Origin: a virus
Virus record (IMG/VR): IMGVR_UViG_3300046796_000084
Location: 1-41,092 of that record
DNA length: 41,092 bases
Strand: one strand, 5' to 3'
The notes below the pieces were generated by a model. That model was not told where the DNA came from, ran no database searches, and saw nothing but the letters and a program-made list of their open reading frames with translations. Positions 32,380 through 37,885 of this stretch are shown here, in pieces. The position numbers and the translations under genes were made by a program. Every line of letters begins with the position of its first letter. Position 1 is the stretch's first letter.

Positions 32380-32606
32380 AGCTGATCCTTGTCTTCTGGT
32401 GTAGACAACGGGTACGGGCCGGTATCGCTGCCATCAATCACAGCTACTAATCCACACGCTGCCAGTTGTATGTGAAAATTACGCCTTGTGATTTCTTCCC
32501 GTTCAGGGGTAAGCGTGGCACAGTCAAAACAAACCATAGAGTGCTTAGGGCCGTATGGCCTCAGATCGGTTGTTATCCCGCAGTAATAACATTTTGGAGT
32601 TGTCAT
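32376..32606 (-). CDS. Cys-rich mini-protein (second in array)
   Basis: A 76-aa protein with a treble-clef-like zinc site at the N terminus: PKCYYCGITTDLRPYGPKHS, then MVCFDCATLTPE, i.e. C-x-x-C and C-x-x-C about 20 residues apart. The rest is NFHIQLAACGLVAVIDGSD. It ends KDQL, exactly like the unrelated gene before it, because both ends lie in copies of a 16-nt repeat. It stands between ETLEQ paralogs A2 and A3. Cytoplasmic; the function is unknown. Confidence 0.55.
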   Translation of the reverse strand: MTTPKCYYCGITTDLRPYGPKHSMVCFDCATLTPEREEITRRNFHIQLAACGLVAVIDGSDTGPYPLSTPEDKDQL

Positions 32607-32618
32607 AGCTGATCCTTG
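32376..32618. repeat. 16-nt direct repeat flanking the second Cys-rich gene
   Basis: TCATAGCTGATCCTTG occurs at 32376-32391 and 32603-32618, 227 nt apart. On the coding strand each copy holds the last four codons and stop of one gene (K-D-Q-L), a possible ribosome site (AAGGA) and the ATG of the next gene. Confidence 0.9.
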
Positions 32619-32893
32619 ATCCGGCGCTCGATAGCCTCACGGCAATACTCGGCAGCGCACATGTACCCCGCTACGAACGTCTTGCTGTGCCCTGCGATCT
32701 TGCCGATCCTTATCTTCGTACACTCCGCTGCGCTGGCCATCCTCTCCTCCTTGAGGACTGCGCCGACCAAGGCGCACATCTGCCCGAACGGTCTACTCGC
32801 CAGCGCTTTCTCGAACGACGTAACCTCATAGCCGAGCACCTCATTCGCTACCCGGTAAACTTGCTGCTCTAGGGTTTCCCTTTCTCCGGTCAT
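32603..32893 (-). CDS. ETLEQ-family paralog A2
   Basis: A 96-aa protein: ETLEQQVYRVANEVL, then TSFEKALASRPFGQMCALVG, LKEERMASAAECTKIRIGKI and a C-terminal helix (YMCAAEYCREAIERRIKDQL). The first half matches A1 and A3; the second half matches A3. ATG 32893 is chosen because it places ETLEQ at the same position as in the paralogs and follows GGAAAGGGCGACGCC. The family is not recognised and the function is unknown. Confidence 0.6.
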   Translation of the reverse strand: MTGERETLEQQVYRVANEVLGYEVTSFEKALASRPFGQMCALVGAVLKEERMASAAECTKIRIGKIAGHSKTFVAGYMCAAEYCREAIERRIKDQL

Positions 32894-33093
32894 GGCGTCG
32901 CCCTTTCCTTGTCCGACATGGCGTAGCTTTTGCCGCACTCGGAGCACTTCCAGCATTGAACCAGCTTGCCGGGACCGCCACGGGATATCGTCACCGGATG
33001 TTCGTCACCGGGGAAGTCCGGTACGCCGGTAAAGGTCTGTTGCAGCGCTACGCCCTTGACCAGTTCCACGTTGCACTTCTCACATTTGTTCAT
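32890..33093 (-). CDS. Zinc-ribbon mini-protein (first in array)
   Basis: A 67-aa zinc-ribbon protein: NKCEKCNVELVKGVALQQTF, then TGVPDFPGDEHPVTISRGGP and KLVQCWKCSECGKSYAMSD. Two C-x-x-C pairs (plus a further Cys in C-W-K-C-S-E-C) could bind zinc. This is a family of small phage proteins that I recognise, with conserved QQTFTG and GGPGKL segments and no known function. The start at 33093 overlaps the stop of paralog A1 as ATGA, with GGGGGCGACGCC upstream. It ends in ATP, as A1 does, because both lie in copies of a 14-nt repeat. Confidence 0.7.
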   Translation of the reverse strand: MNKCEKCNVELVKGVALQQTFTGVPDFPGDEHPVTISRGGPGKLVQCWKCSECGKSYAMSDKERATP

Positions 33094-33103
33094 GGCGTCG
33101 CCC
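32890..33103. repeat. 14-nt direct repeat flanking the zinc-ribbon gene
   Basis: TCATGGCGTCGCCC occurs at 32890-32903 and 33090-33103, exactly 200 nt apart. On the coding strand each copy holds the codons A-T-P-stop of one gene and the overlapping ATG of the next, together with a G-rich ribosome site. Confidence 0.9.
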
Positions 33104-33287
33104 CCGTCACAAAGCGGTCGCGCTCCTCTCGGGCGGCGTCGTCCATCGCCTCCCTGAACGCCAAGCACATGTGCCTGAAATCTACGGTACCGGCGATGGC
33201 CTCGAAGGACGACATGTGGTGCCCCTTCGGTGTGTGCTTGGCTATGTACCTGTAAACCTTCTGTTCCAGTGTCTCGTTCTTGTTCAT
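33090..33287 (-). CDS. ETLEQ-family paralog A1 (short form)
   Basis: A 65-aa protein: NETLEQKVYRYIAKHTPKGH, then MSSFEAIAGTVDFRHMCLAF and REAMDDAAREERDRFVTGATP. It aligns with the first halves of A2 and A3 and stops where their second halves begin, so it is a one-domain version. ATG 33287 has GGAGGGGAGGAGATT upstream and aligns with the paralogs; ATG 33317 overlaps the upstream stop but lacks such a site. The function is unknown. Confidence 0.6.
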   Translation of the reverse strand: MNKNETLEQKVYRYIAKHTPKGHHMSSFEAIAGTVDFRHMCLAFREAMDDAAREERDRFVTGATP

Positions 33288-33313
33288 AATCTCCTCCCCT
33301 CCTGAGTTAATTG

Positions 33314-33802
33314 TCATGGCTTCTTCTCCCTGCCTTTCCCAACATGGAACGCTTCCCCCTTCGATAGCGCCAGCCGGTTGGCCTTCTCGGTTTCCCTGTG
33401 CATCTCAATCATCCGGCGCTCCGGCACCACCTCCATCAAGGCGTAGTAGGTATCCATCACCCGGCGGATCGCTTGCATACCCGTACCCGTCAGGAGCGTC
33501 AGGTCGTCCGCTTGCCAGTGCTTGTAAGCGTCGACCAGCGCCCTTCGCGCGATCTGGATGTCATCCTGCATCGCGTCGTGCGCCTCCAAGGTCGTGACGT
33601 TGTGATGGTAGAACCGATGGGTCATCTCGACGGCATCGGATACCAGCGCCAAGTCCTCGACATCCGCACCGGCACCTTTCTCGATCCTGTCCAGCGCGAT
33701 GTACATCTTCGTCAGTTGATGACTCTTGCGCTCGGGCGAGATCGGCTTGTCTGGATCGGCAAGCAGTACGTCCATCAAGCTATATGTCAGCTTCCGCTTC
33801 AC
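33314..33802 (-). CDS. Helical hypothetical protein
   Basis: A 162-aa, almost wholly helical protein. It begins MKRKLTYSLMDVLLADPDKP, has KMYIALDRIEKGAGADVEDL, HRFYHHNVTTLEAHDAMQDD and a long helix around VMDTYYALMEVVPERRMIEM, and ends in a basic tail (GKGREKK). The family is not recognised. The start is GTG 33802, preceded by GGGGAGGGCGCACC and overlapping the previous gene by 23 nt. It may be a host-interaction or DNA-associated protein; nothing decisive is visible. Confidence 0.5.
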   Translation of the reverse strand: MKRKLTYSLMDVLLADPDKPISPERKSHQLTKMYIALDRIEKGAGADVEDLALVSDAVEMTHRFYHHNVTTLEAHDAMQDDIQIARRALVDAYKHWQADDLTLLTGTGMQAIRRVMDTYYALMEVVPERRMIEMHRETEKANRLALSKGEAFHVGKGREKKP

Positions 33803-34160
33803 GGTGCGCCCTCCCCAAATTGAACATGATGGTGTCCAGACTAGCGCTCTTGAGAGGTTTATCCGGTTTGGCCGAAACCTTCTCCTCCCCCCGGCGAACG
33901 TAGCCCCCTAACGGAAGCTTCACGACCTTGTACATGCGGCACCGCTTGGTACCGAGAACACCCCGCGTAGTGCTGACGATCTTGATCGCCCCGCCACGCT
34001 TCAGGCCGCAGAACAGAACCCCTATCCGGTTGCGATCCTTGGCCTTGTCCTCACCGAGCAATTCCTCAAAATCAAGGTGACTGAACTGACGACGCAAGCC
34101 GAATTCCTCCTCGATCTTCGCCCTTACTTTTTGCAATAATCCGTCAGATTTATTAGCCAC
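33780..34160 (-). CDS. Hypothetical basic protein, possible nucleic-acid binding
   Basis: A 126-aa protein with a basic, mixed core: QKVRAKIEEEFGLRRQFSHL, then RNRIGVLFCGLKRGGAIKIV, TKRCRMYKVVKLPLGGYVRR. The arrangement of a helix, a Gly-rich turn and beta strands would allow a winged-helix-like fold, but this is only a guess. The start is GTG 34160 with CAGGAGCC upstream, overlapping the preceding stop by 8 nt. No known family is recognised. Confidence 0.45.
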   Translation of the reverse strand: MANKSDGLLQKVRAKIEEEFGLRRQFSHLDFEELLGEDKAKDRNRIGVLFCGLKRGGAIKIVSTTRGVLGTKRCRMYKVVKLPLGGYVRRGEEKVSAKPDKPLKSASLDTIMFNLGRAHREAEADI

Positions 34161-34596
34161 AGTCAGGCTCCTGAAGCATTGTTGTCAGGGTATTCAAAGC
34201 GCTCTGCGCGATCTGCACTTGACGTCGCATCTCCCTGCGGCGTTCAGCTTTGCCATCCTCCGACAACAATTGATTGGGTATTGATTGCAGGGGGACAAGC
34301 AGCTTCCAGAGGGGAGAGTTAAGTTCAGCCGGGTCAGTGAGCGGGACAGCGGTACCTTCTCTCAGAACCTCCAAGCGCAGCCCTTCATGCCACATCTTCC
34401 CCAAGGTATCGATCGGCAAACCGTTGGGCAATTGCTGCCTCGGTATGGCGTAATACTCGACACTCTCGGCAAAATCAGCATGCGCTTTCGTGACCGGGGT
34501 ATCCCGGAGCGTTCCCTTCACGAAGTTGATTTTTATCCCTTCGCGCATCCAGCTAGTCAGTATGTTTCTTGCTGCCTGTGATAAATACCAATTCAT
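34153..34596 (-). CDS. Hypothetical protein
   Basis: A 147-aa protein: NWYLSQAARNILTSWMREGI, then FAESVEYYAIPRQQLPNGLP, LEVLREGTAVPLTDPAELNS and a basic C-terminal helix (EDGKAERRREMRRQVQIAQS). ATG 34596 is preferred over a longer in-frame start because ATAGGAGATTTAAA lies directly upstream. The family is not recognised. It sits between the DUF551 neighbourhood and the basic protein at 33780-34160. Confidence 0.45.
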   Translation of the reverse strand: MNWYLSQAARNILTSWMREGIKINFVKGTLRDTPVTKAHADFAESVEYYAIPRQQLPNGLPIDTLGKMWHEGLRLEVLREGTAVPLTDPAELNSPLWKLLVPLQSIPNQLLSEDGKAERRREMRRQVQIAQSALNTLTTMLQEPDCG

Positions 34597-34631
34597 TTTA
34601 AATCTCCTATTTAAGTTGTTTGTAATCAGGC

Positions 34632-35036
34632 TCAACCACAACGCACTTCCCTCTCAACGACATCTCCAATGATCTCGTAAGGCCATGTGACAGCGTCAGC
34701 AAATATCTGCGCCTTGTCCTGCGTGACATACGACCACATCCTGCCATCGCGATATCTAACCATCACCATGTACCAAGTCTCGGTTTTCAACTGGTCACGG
34801 CAGCTATGAACCCTGAAGTTCTCCTTCTTGAATACCCGGTTACTAAAATCCCAAGTTTGACCAACGAGCCATAGATTAACTTGTTCAATATAACCATCGA
34901 ACCGCTCACCATCTGCTTGCCGCTTGGTAAAATCGTCGCGCCATGTCTGATCTTCTTCCGGCAGGGGCAAGGGCAAAGCTTCTTCCGTCAACACTGTTAA
35001 ACCTACGGCTCTTAAGCCCTCTATAAGGTCTTTCAT
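34632..35036 (-). CDS. Small protein carrying the repeated 'IGDVVEREV' domain
   Basis: A 134-aa protein. Its last ~75 residues (GQTWDFSNRVFKKENFRVHS, ETWYMVMVRYRDGRMWSY and IIGDVVEREV at the end) align with the C terminus of the 385-aa protein two genes upstream: K-K-E-N-[FY]-R, Y-M-V-M-V and I-G-D-V-V-E-R-E-V are shared at the same spacing. The N-terminal part starts MKDLIEGLRAVGLTVLTEEA. ATG 35036 overlaps the DUF551 stop as ATGA. The family is not recognised; the pair probably arose by duplication. Confidence 0.55.
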   Translation of the reverse strand: MKDLIEGLRAVGLTVLTEEALPLPLPEEDQTWRDDFTKRQADGERFDGYIEQVNLWLVGQTWDFSNRVFKKENFRVHSCRDQLKTETWYMVMVRYRDGRMWSYVTQDKAQIFADAVTWPYEIIGDVVEREVRCG

Positions 35037-35269
35037 CGCGGCACCTTCCCTTCTTTTGGGGGCAATGGGAGTTCCATCCAATAGGTAACATCCCTCCAAT
35101 CAATTTCATCATAGGTATCAACTTCCCAATATTGAAATGCGTCCCATGTATCCTCAAAATCAGGGCGCTCCCACGCGAGAATTGCAATTCTCAGCTTGTC
35201 CTTCCAGACAATTAGAACTTCTTCACCCTCTTTAGGAAGGCTGTCTTTCACGCTAGTCCATAAATTCAT
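35033..35269 (-). CDS. DUF551 family protein
   Basis: A 78-aa protein with the DUF551 signature: W-T-S-V-K-D-S-L-P near the start, GEEVLIVWKD, a Trp-rich middle, and DVTYWMELPLPP at the end. It is a common small phage and prophage protein of unknown function. It is sandwiched between the two genes that share the IGDVVEREV domain and overlaps both, ATGA at each side, so the three are co-translated. The N-terminal segment is unusually close to the consensus. Confidence 0.8.
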   Translation of the reverse strand: MNLWTSVKDSLPKEGEEVLIVWKDKLRIAILAWERPDFEDTWDAFQYWEVDTYDEIDWRDVTYWMELPLPPKEGKVPR

Positions 35270-36423
35270 AGCGGTACCTCCCTCTCAACAACATCACCGA
35301 TCATAATGTGCTCACCCGTAGAGGCCATGCGCTTGTACATTTGCGTAAGTGTTTCACCGCTTTTGCTGTACACACAGTTCACGCGCTTGCTATTCGTCCA
35401 TAGCACCATGACCATGTACCGCCTCTCGGTTCTAATTGTCGACGCCGGTACCTCACGGTAGTTCTCCTTCTTGTCGATGAACGCCTGAGTACCGCTCTCC
35501 CAAGTACCCCCGCAGAGGTGCTCGTACTTGGTACCGTCTTCCTGTTTGTTCAGGCAATCCAAGCGCCACATGAGGTCATTCATGTCTCCAGAGGCATTGA
35601 TTACCTGTTCCCCGAATGCCTCCTTGATAGCGCTTAACGCCAGTTCTTTAACCACTTCAGGGTCTGCCAATCCATTGATATCAGATACCTTATCCGCCAA
35701 TCTCTCCATATCGGAGAGCAGCTTCTGAGCGCGTTCCGGGCGCATACCGATCCCGGTCAACTCTGCGATCGCTCTTGTTCTCAGTCCCTCCACATCCGGC
35801 TCATCTGGCGTACCGAACTGCTCCTCAAGCGCCGCCTCGATCACCTTGTTGAACTCTCCCCCGAAATCCCGCTTGAGATGCTTCATCGGGATATCCCCGT
35901 CCTCGCGCAGCTTGATGAACTTCTTGACTACCCGGTTAAGATTGTTTACCAGTGCTTCCGCTTTCGGGAGATCGAATCCCACCTCGACGAAACTCTCGAC
36001 GGATTTCTGAACGTCTATCCGGCCTGTTTCCTCATCGAGCACCAGTTCGATCTTCTTCAACTTGATGTCCTCCACGCCCTCCTTGTCCAGCGGAGCTTCC
36101 GCCCTCCGGTACTCCTCCTCACCCCCCAAGAACATGAACGATCCCGACTTCCAAGTACCGTCAGTACGACGTGATTCGAACGCGACCCCAAGTTCCTGAT
36201 CGATCATGTTCTTAGTGCGCCAGTGTTCAGGATTACCATTGAGGATGGCGCGGCAGACGATAGCCTTGACCTCGTTCTCATCGATCCCCCCTCTGCGTTT
36301 GAATACTTCCGTGATGTATTCATCCAGCCTCTCGGCTAATATTTCCGCCGCCTTCGGGTCCCAATCCCTGTGATTCACCAGCTTATCAAGCATCTGTTGT
36401 ACCGCTTCACTCCCCGCTCCCAT
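35266..36423 (-). CDS. Hypothetical protein with internal repeat and shared C-terminal domain
   Basis: A 385-aa protein from ATG 36423, preceded by AGAGGAGAGCAAAAA. A segment DGTWKSGSFMFLGGEEEYRR near residue 90 resembles GGTWESGTQAFIDKKENYRE near residue 320, a probable internal repeat. The middle is helical, with two EAL--QFG/AFGEQV-type repeats (KVIEAALEEQFG, LALSAIKEAFGEQV). The C terminus (RYMVMVLWTN to IGDVVEREVPL) is shared with the 134-aa protein downstream. An upstream in-frame ATG at 36444 is less likely. The family is not recognised. Confidence 0.55.
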   Translation of the reverse strand: MGAGSEAVQQMLDKLVNHRDWDPKAAEILAERLDEYITEVFKRRGGIDENEVKAIVCRAILNGNPEHWRTKNMIDQELGVAFESRRTDGTWKSGSFMFLGGEEEYRRAEAPLDKEGVEDIKLKKIELVLDEETGRIDVQKSVESFVEVGFDLPKAEALVNNLNRVVKKFIKLREDGDIPMKHLKRDFGGEFNKVIEAALEEQFGTPDEPDVEGLRTRAIAELTGIGMRPERAQKLLSDMERLADKVSDINGLADPEVVKELALSAIKEAFGEQVINASGDMNDLMWRLDCLNKQEDGTKYEHLCGGTWESGTQAFIDKKENYREVPASTIRTERRYMVMVLWTNSKRVNCVYSKSGETLTQMYKRMASTGEHIMIGDVVEREVPL

Positions 36424-37024
36424 TTTTTGCTCTCCTCTTTTCAATTTCCTCTTTCAAATAATCAGTCACATCCTTCTTGGTATAAAAATCATGCTTCCCC
36501 TTCAGGAACAAGGAGCCGCCAATCTTTATATCGCCGTACAGATGAACCTCGTCTGTGATCCTGCAATTGCCTTCCAACACCACCTTGTCGGCAATGTACG
36601 AAGTCCCCGCAAGGAGCGCGTTGCCCCTCACAAGGGTGCTGTCCATTGCCCACGCCGCGTTTCTTATCTGACCATTCTCATACGCCGCCGCTTGCTGCGC
36701 GATCCAGCACCGGCCAGCGTGAGCCAGCCGCTCATCGTCTGATACCCAACCGCCCAAGTCCCCCGCCCTGACGTTGCCGAAATCACGGATGGCGCGTATC
36801 TGGTACAGGGTCACACCATGGAGTACCCGGGTGTTGTTCGTCAGGATGTACTTCACCCCGAGATCAACCGGCTCACAATAGCGCTCCTTCACCGGGCGCT
36901 GCTCCGGTTCGGGTACTGCCGCCTCCCTCGGCGGCTTGACATACTTAGGCGCCATTGCCTTCTCCTTCTTGGCCACGTCTTCCCGCAGGTTCCGGTAGCC
37001 GTGCCGCTTCATAATGTTTTTCAT
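36407..37024 (-). CDS. Hexapeptide-repeat (left-handed beta-helix) protein, YdcK-like
   Basis: A 205-aa protein. After a basic N-terminal 50 residues, it has YILTNNTRVLHGVTLYQIRA, IRDFGNVRAGDLGGWVSDDE, and then stepwise turns (AGRCWIAQQAAAYENGQIRN, STLVRGNALLAGTSYIADKV, GNCRITDEVHLYGDIKIGGS) typical of a left-handed parallel beta-helix. The same layout is known in bacterial YdcK-type proteins and in many phages; substrates are unknown. ATG 37024, with GCGAGGCCACC upstream, is preferred to ATG 37045. The end overlaps the next gene by 17 nt. Confidence 0.65.
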   Translation of the reverse strand: MKNIMKRHGYRNLREDVAKKEKAMAPKYVKPPREAAVPEPEQRPVKERYCEPVDLGVKYILTNNTRVLHGVTLYQIRAIRDFGNVRAGDLGGWVSDDERLAHAGRCWIAQQAAAYENGQIRNAAWAMDSTLVRGNALLAGTSYIADKVVLEGNCRITDEVHLYGDIKIGGSLFLKGKHDFYTKKDVTDYLKEEIEKRRAKNGSGE

Positions 37025-37051
37025 GGTGGCCTCGCAAAAAGCCAATGATAT

Positions 37052-37462
37052 TTAATTCTCCCTCACGCCGTCGTCCCATTGTTTGTGATCCCAACCGTAG
37101 TGATCGCAAATCTTGACCAAATTGTCCTTGCCATAGAACTGATAGTTATTAAGATTGCCAAGATCATCCCCAGCCAGCCATATCCATGAGGTGTAGTGCG
37201 ACATGCTGCGCGCTGCACTGATTCCCCTGCCATTGTTGGCTTTTTCCCAAGCGAACGGCATGTAGTCCAGCATTATTTTCAGGACTGATTCCTTGTCCCT
37301 CGGTACCGGCTCACCGAATTGTTCTGCCGTTGCGTCCTCGATCAGGTACGGTTTAGCTGCCTCAAACGTCAAAGCAGCGATCAGATCGTTCTGCTCAAAC
37401 CCCAAAAAATCACGTTTTTCTATCTCTGCTATCCGCGCCACAATTTCTGCATCCGTTCTCAT
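37052..37462 (-). CDS. Hypothetical early protein
   Basis: A 136-aa acidic protein and the first gene of the long minus-strand operon. The N terminus is helical (DAEIVARIAEIEKRDFLGFE, QNDLIAALTFEAAKPYL). The C-terminal half is aromatic (ARSMSHYTSWIWLAGDDLGN, YQFYGKDNLVKICDHYGWDH), with the W-I-W-L-A-G-D-D pattern common in a small family of phage proteins of unknown function. AAGGGGAAC precedes the ATG, and the promoter region lies just upstream. As the first gene it should be strongly expressed early. Confidence 0.55.
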   Translation of the reverse strand: MRTDAEIVARIAEIEKRDFLGFEQNDLIAALTFEAAKPYLIEDATAEQFGEPVPRDKESVLKIMLDYMPFAWEKANNGRGISAARSMSHYTSWIWLAGDDLGNLNNYQFYGKDNLVKICDHYGWDHKQWDDGVREN

Positions 37463-37507
37463 TTAAAAGTTCCCCTTCTCTGTTAAAAAATTAAAAAACG
37501 CCTGAAA

Positions 37508-37538
37508 ACTATATCATGCTATTATTACCTTGTGTTAA
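37508..37538 (-). promoter_or_regulatory. Candidate early promoter for minus-strand operon
   Basis: On the minus strand TTAACA (37538-37533) is followed by TATAGT (37513-37508) with a 19-nt spacer, or GATATA (37515-37510) with 17 nt. The region is AT-rich, lies just upstream of the first gene of the operon and faces away from the HTH gene. Confidence 0.45.
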
Positions 37539-37551
37539 ATATTTTTATCTA

Positions 37552-37580
37552 TTGATAATCCTTAATGGATCGTATAGGAT
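37552..37580 (+). promoter_or_regulatory. Candidate promoter for HTH and primase-helicase genes
   Basis: TTGATA (37552-37557) and TAGGAT (37575-37580) are spaced by 17 nt, a plausible sigma-70 promoter reading to the HTH gene, whose ATG at 37623 has AAGG upstream. Confidence 0.45.
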
Positions 37581-37581
37581 T
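37557..37581. promoter_or_regulatory. Candidate operator overlapping the plus-strand promoter
   Basis: AATCCT (37557-37562) and AGGATT (37576-37581) are a perfect 6-bp inverted repeat spaced by 13 nt. It lies between and over the -35 and -10 of the plus-strand promoter, as expected for a site bound by a dimeric repressor such as the HTH protein just downstream. Confidence 0.45.
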
Positions 37582-37622
37582 CTCATTCCGTTTTAACTTA
37601 ATCACAAAAAGGTTTTTTAAGC

Positions 37623-37880
37623 ATGAACTACCAAGCACTGAGCAAATGGATGCGCAATGCTACGCCGGAGCAGCGTGAGGAACTGGCGGAAGCGGCAGAG
37701 ACAAGCGTCGCCTACCTCTACATCATCGCCGGGGGGCACCGCGATAACTTCCGACTGCGATTAGCCCACAAGATAGCGGCAAAAACTTATGAGATGCACA
37801 AGATCACGAACGGGGAGTTGCCCTTCGTCAGCCTTGATGATCTTTATGCCTTAACGGACAGACGCACAACTGAAAGGTAA
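37623..37880 (+). CDS. Small HTH transcription regulator, Cro/YdaS-like
   Basis: An 85-aa protein of the small helix-turn-helix regulator type. ALSKWMRNATPEQREELAEA is the N-terminal helix pair, AETSVAYLYIIAGGHRDNFR is the turn and recognition helix, matching the TSV-YLY-IAGG pattern of YdaS/Cro-like proteins, and a third helix follows. The C terminus (GELPFVSLDDLYALTDRR) may mediate dimerisation. It probably binds the inverted repeat at 37557-37581 and regulates both divergent promoters; that is inference from position. A ribosome site AAGG is 9 nt from the ATG. Confidence 0.7.
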   Translation: MNYQALSKWMRNATPEQREELAEAAETSVAYLYIIAGGHRDNFRLRLAHKIAAKTYEMHKITNGELPFVSLDDLYALTDRRTTER

Positions 37881-37885
37881 ATCCC

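Noticed and set aside
32893-32956. A longer N terminus for paralog A2 from ATG 32956.
   Set aside because: It would overlap most of the zinc-ribbon gene's 3' end and has no match in A1 or A3; the ETLEQ motif aligns only from 32893.
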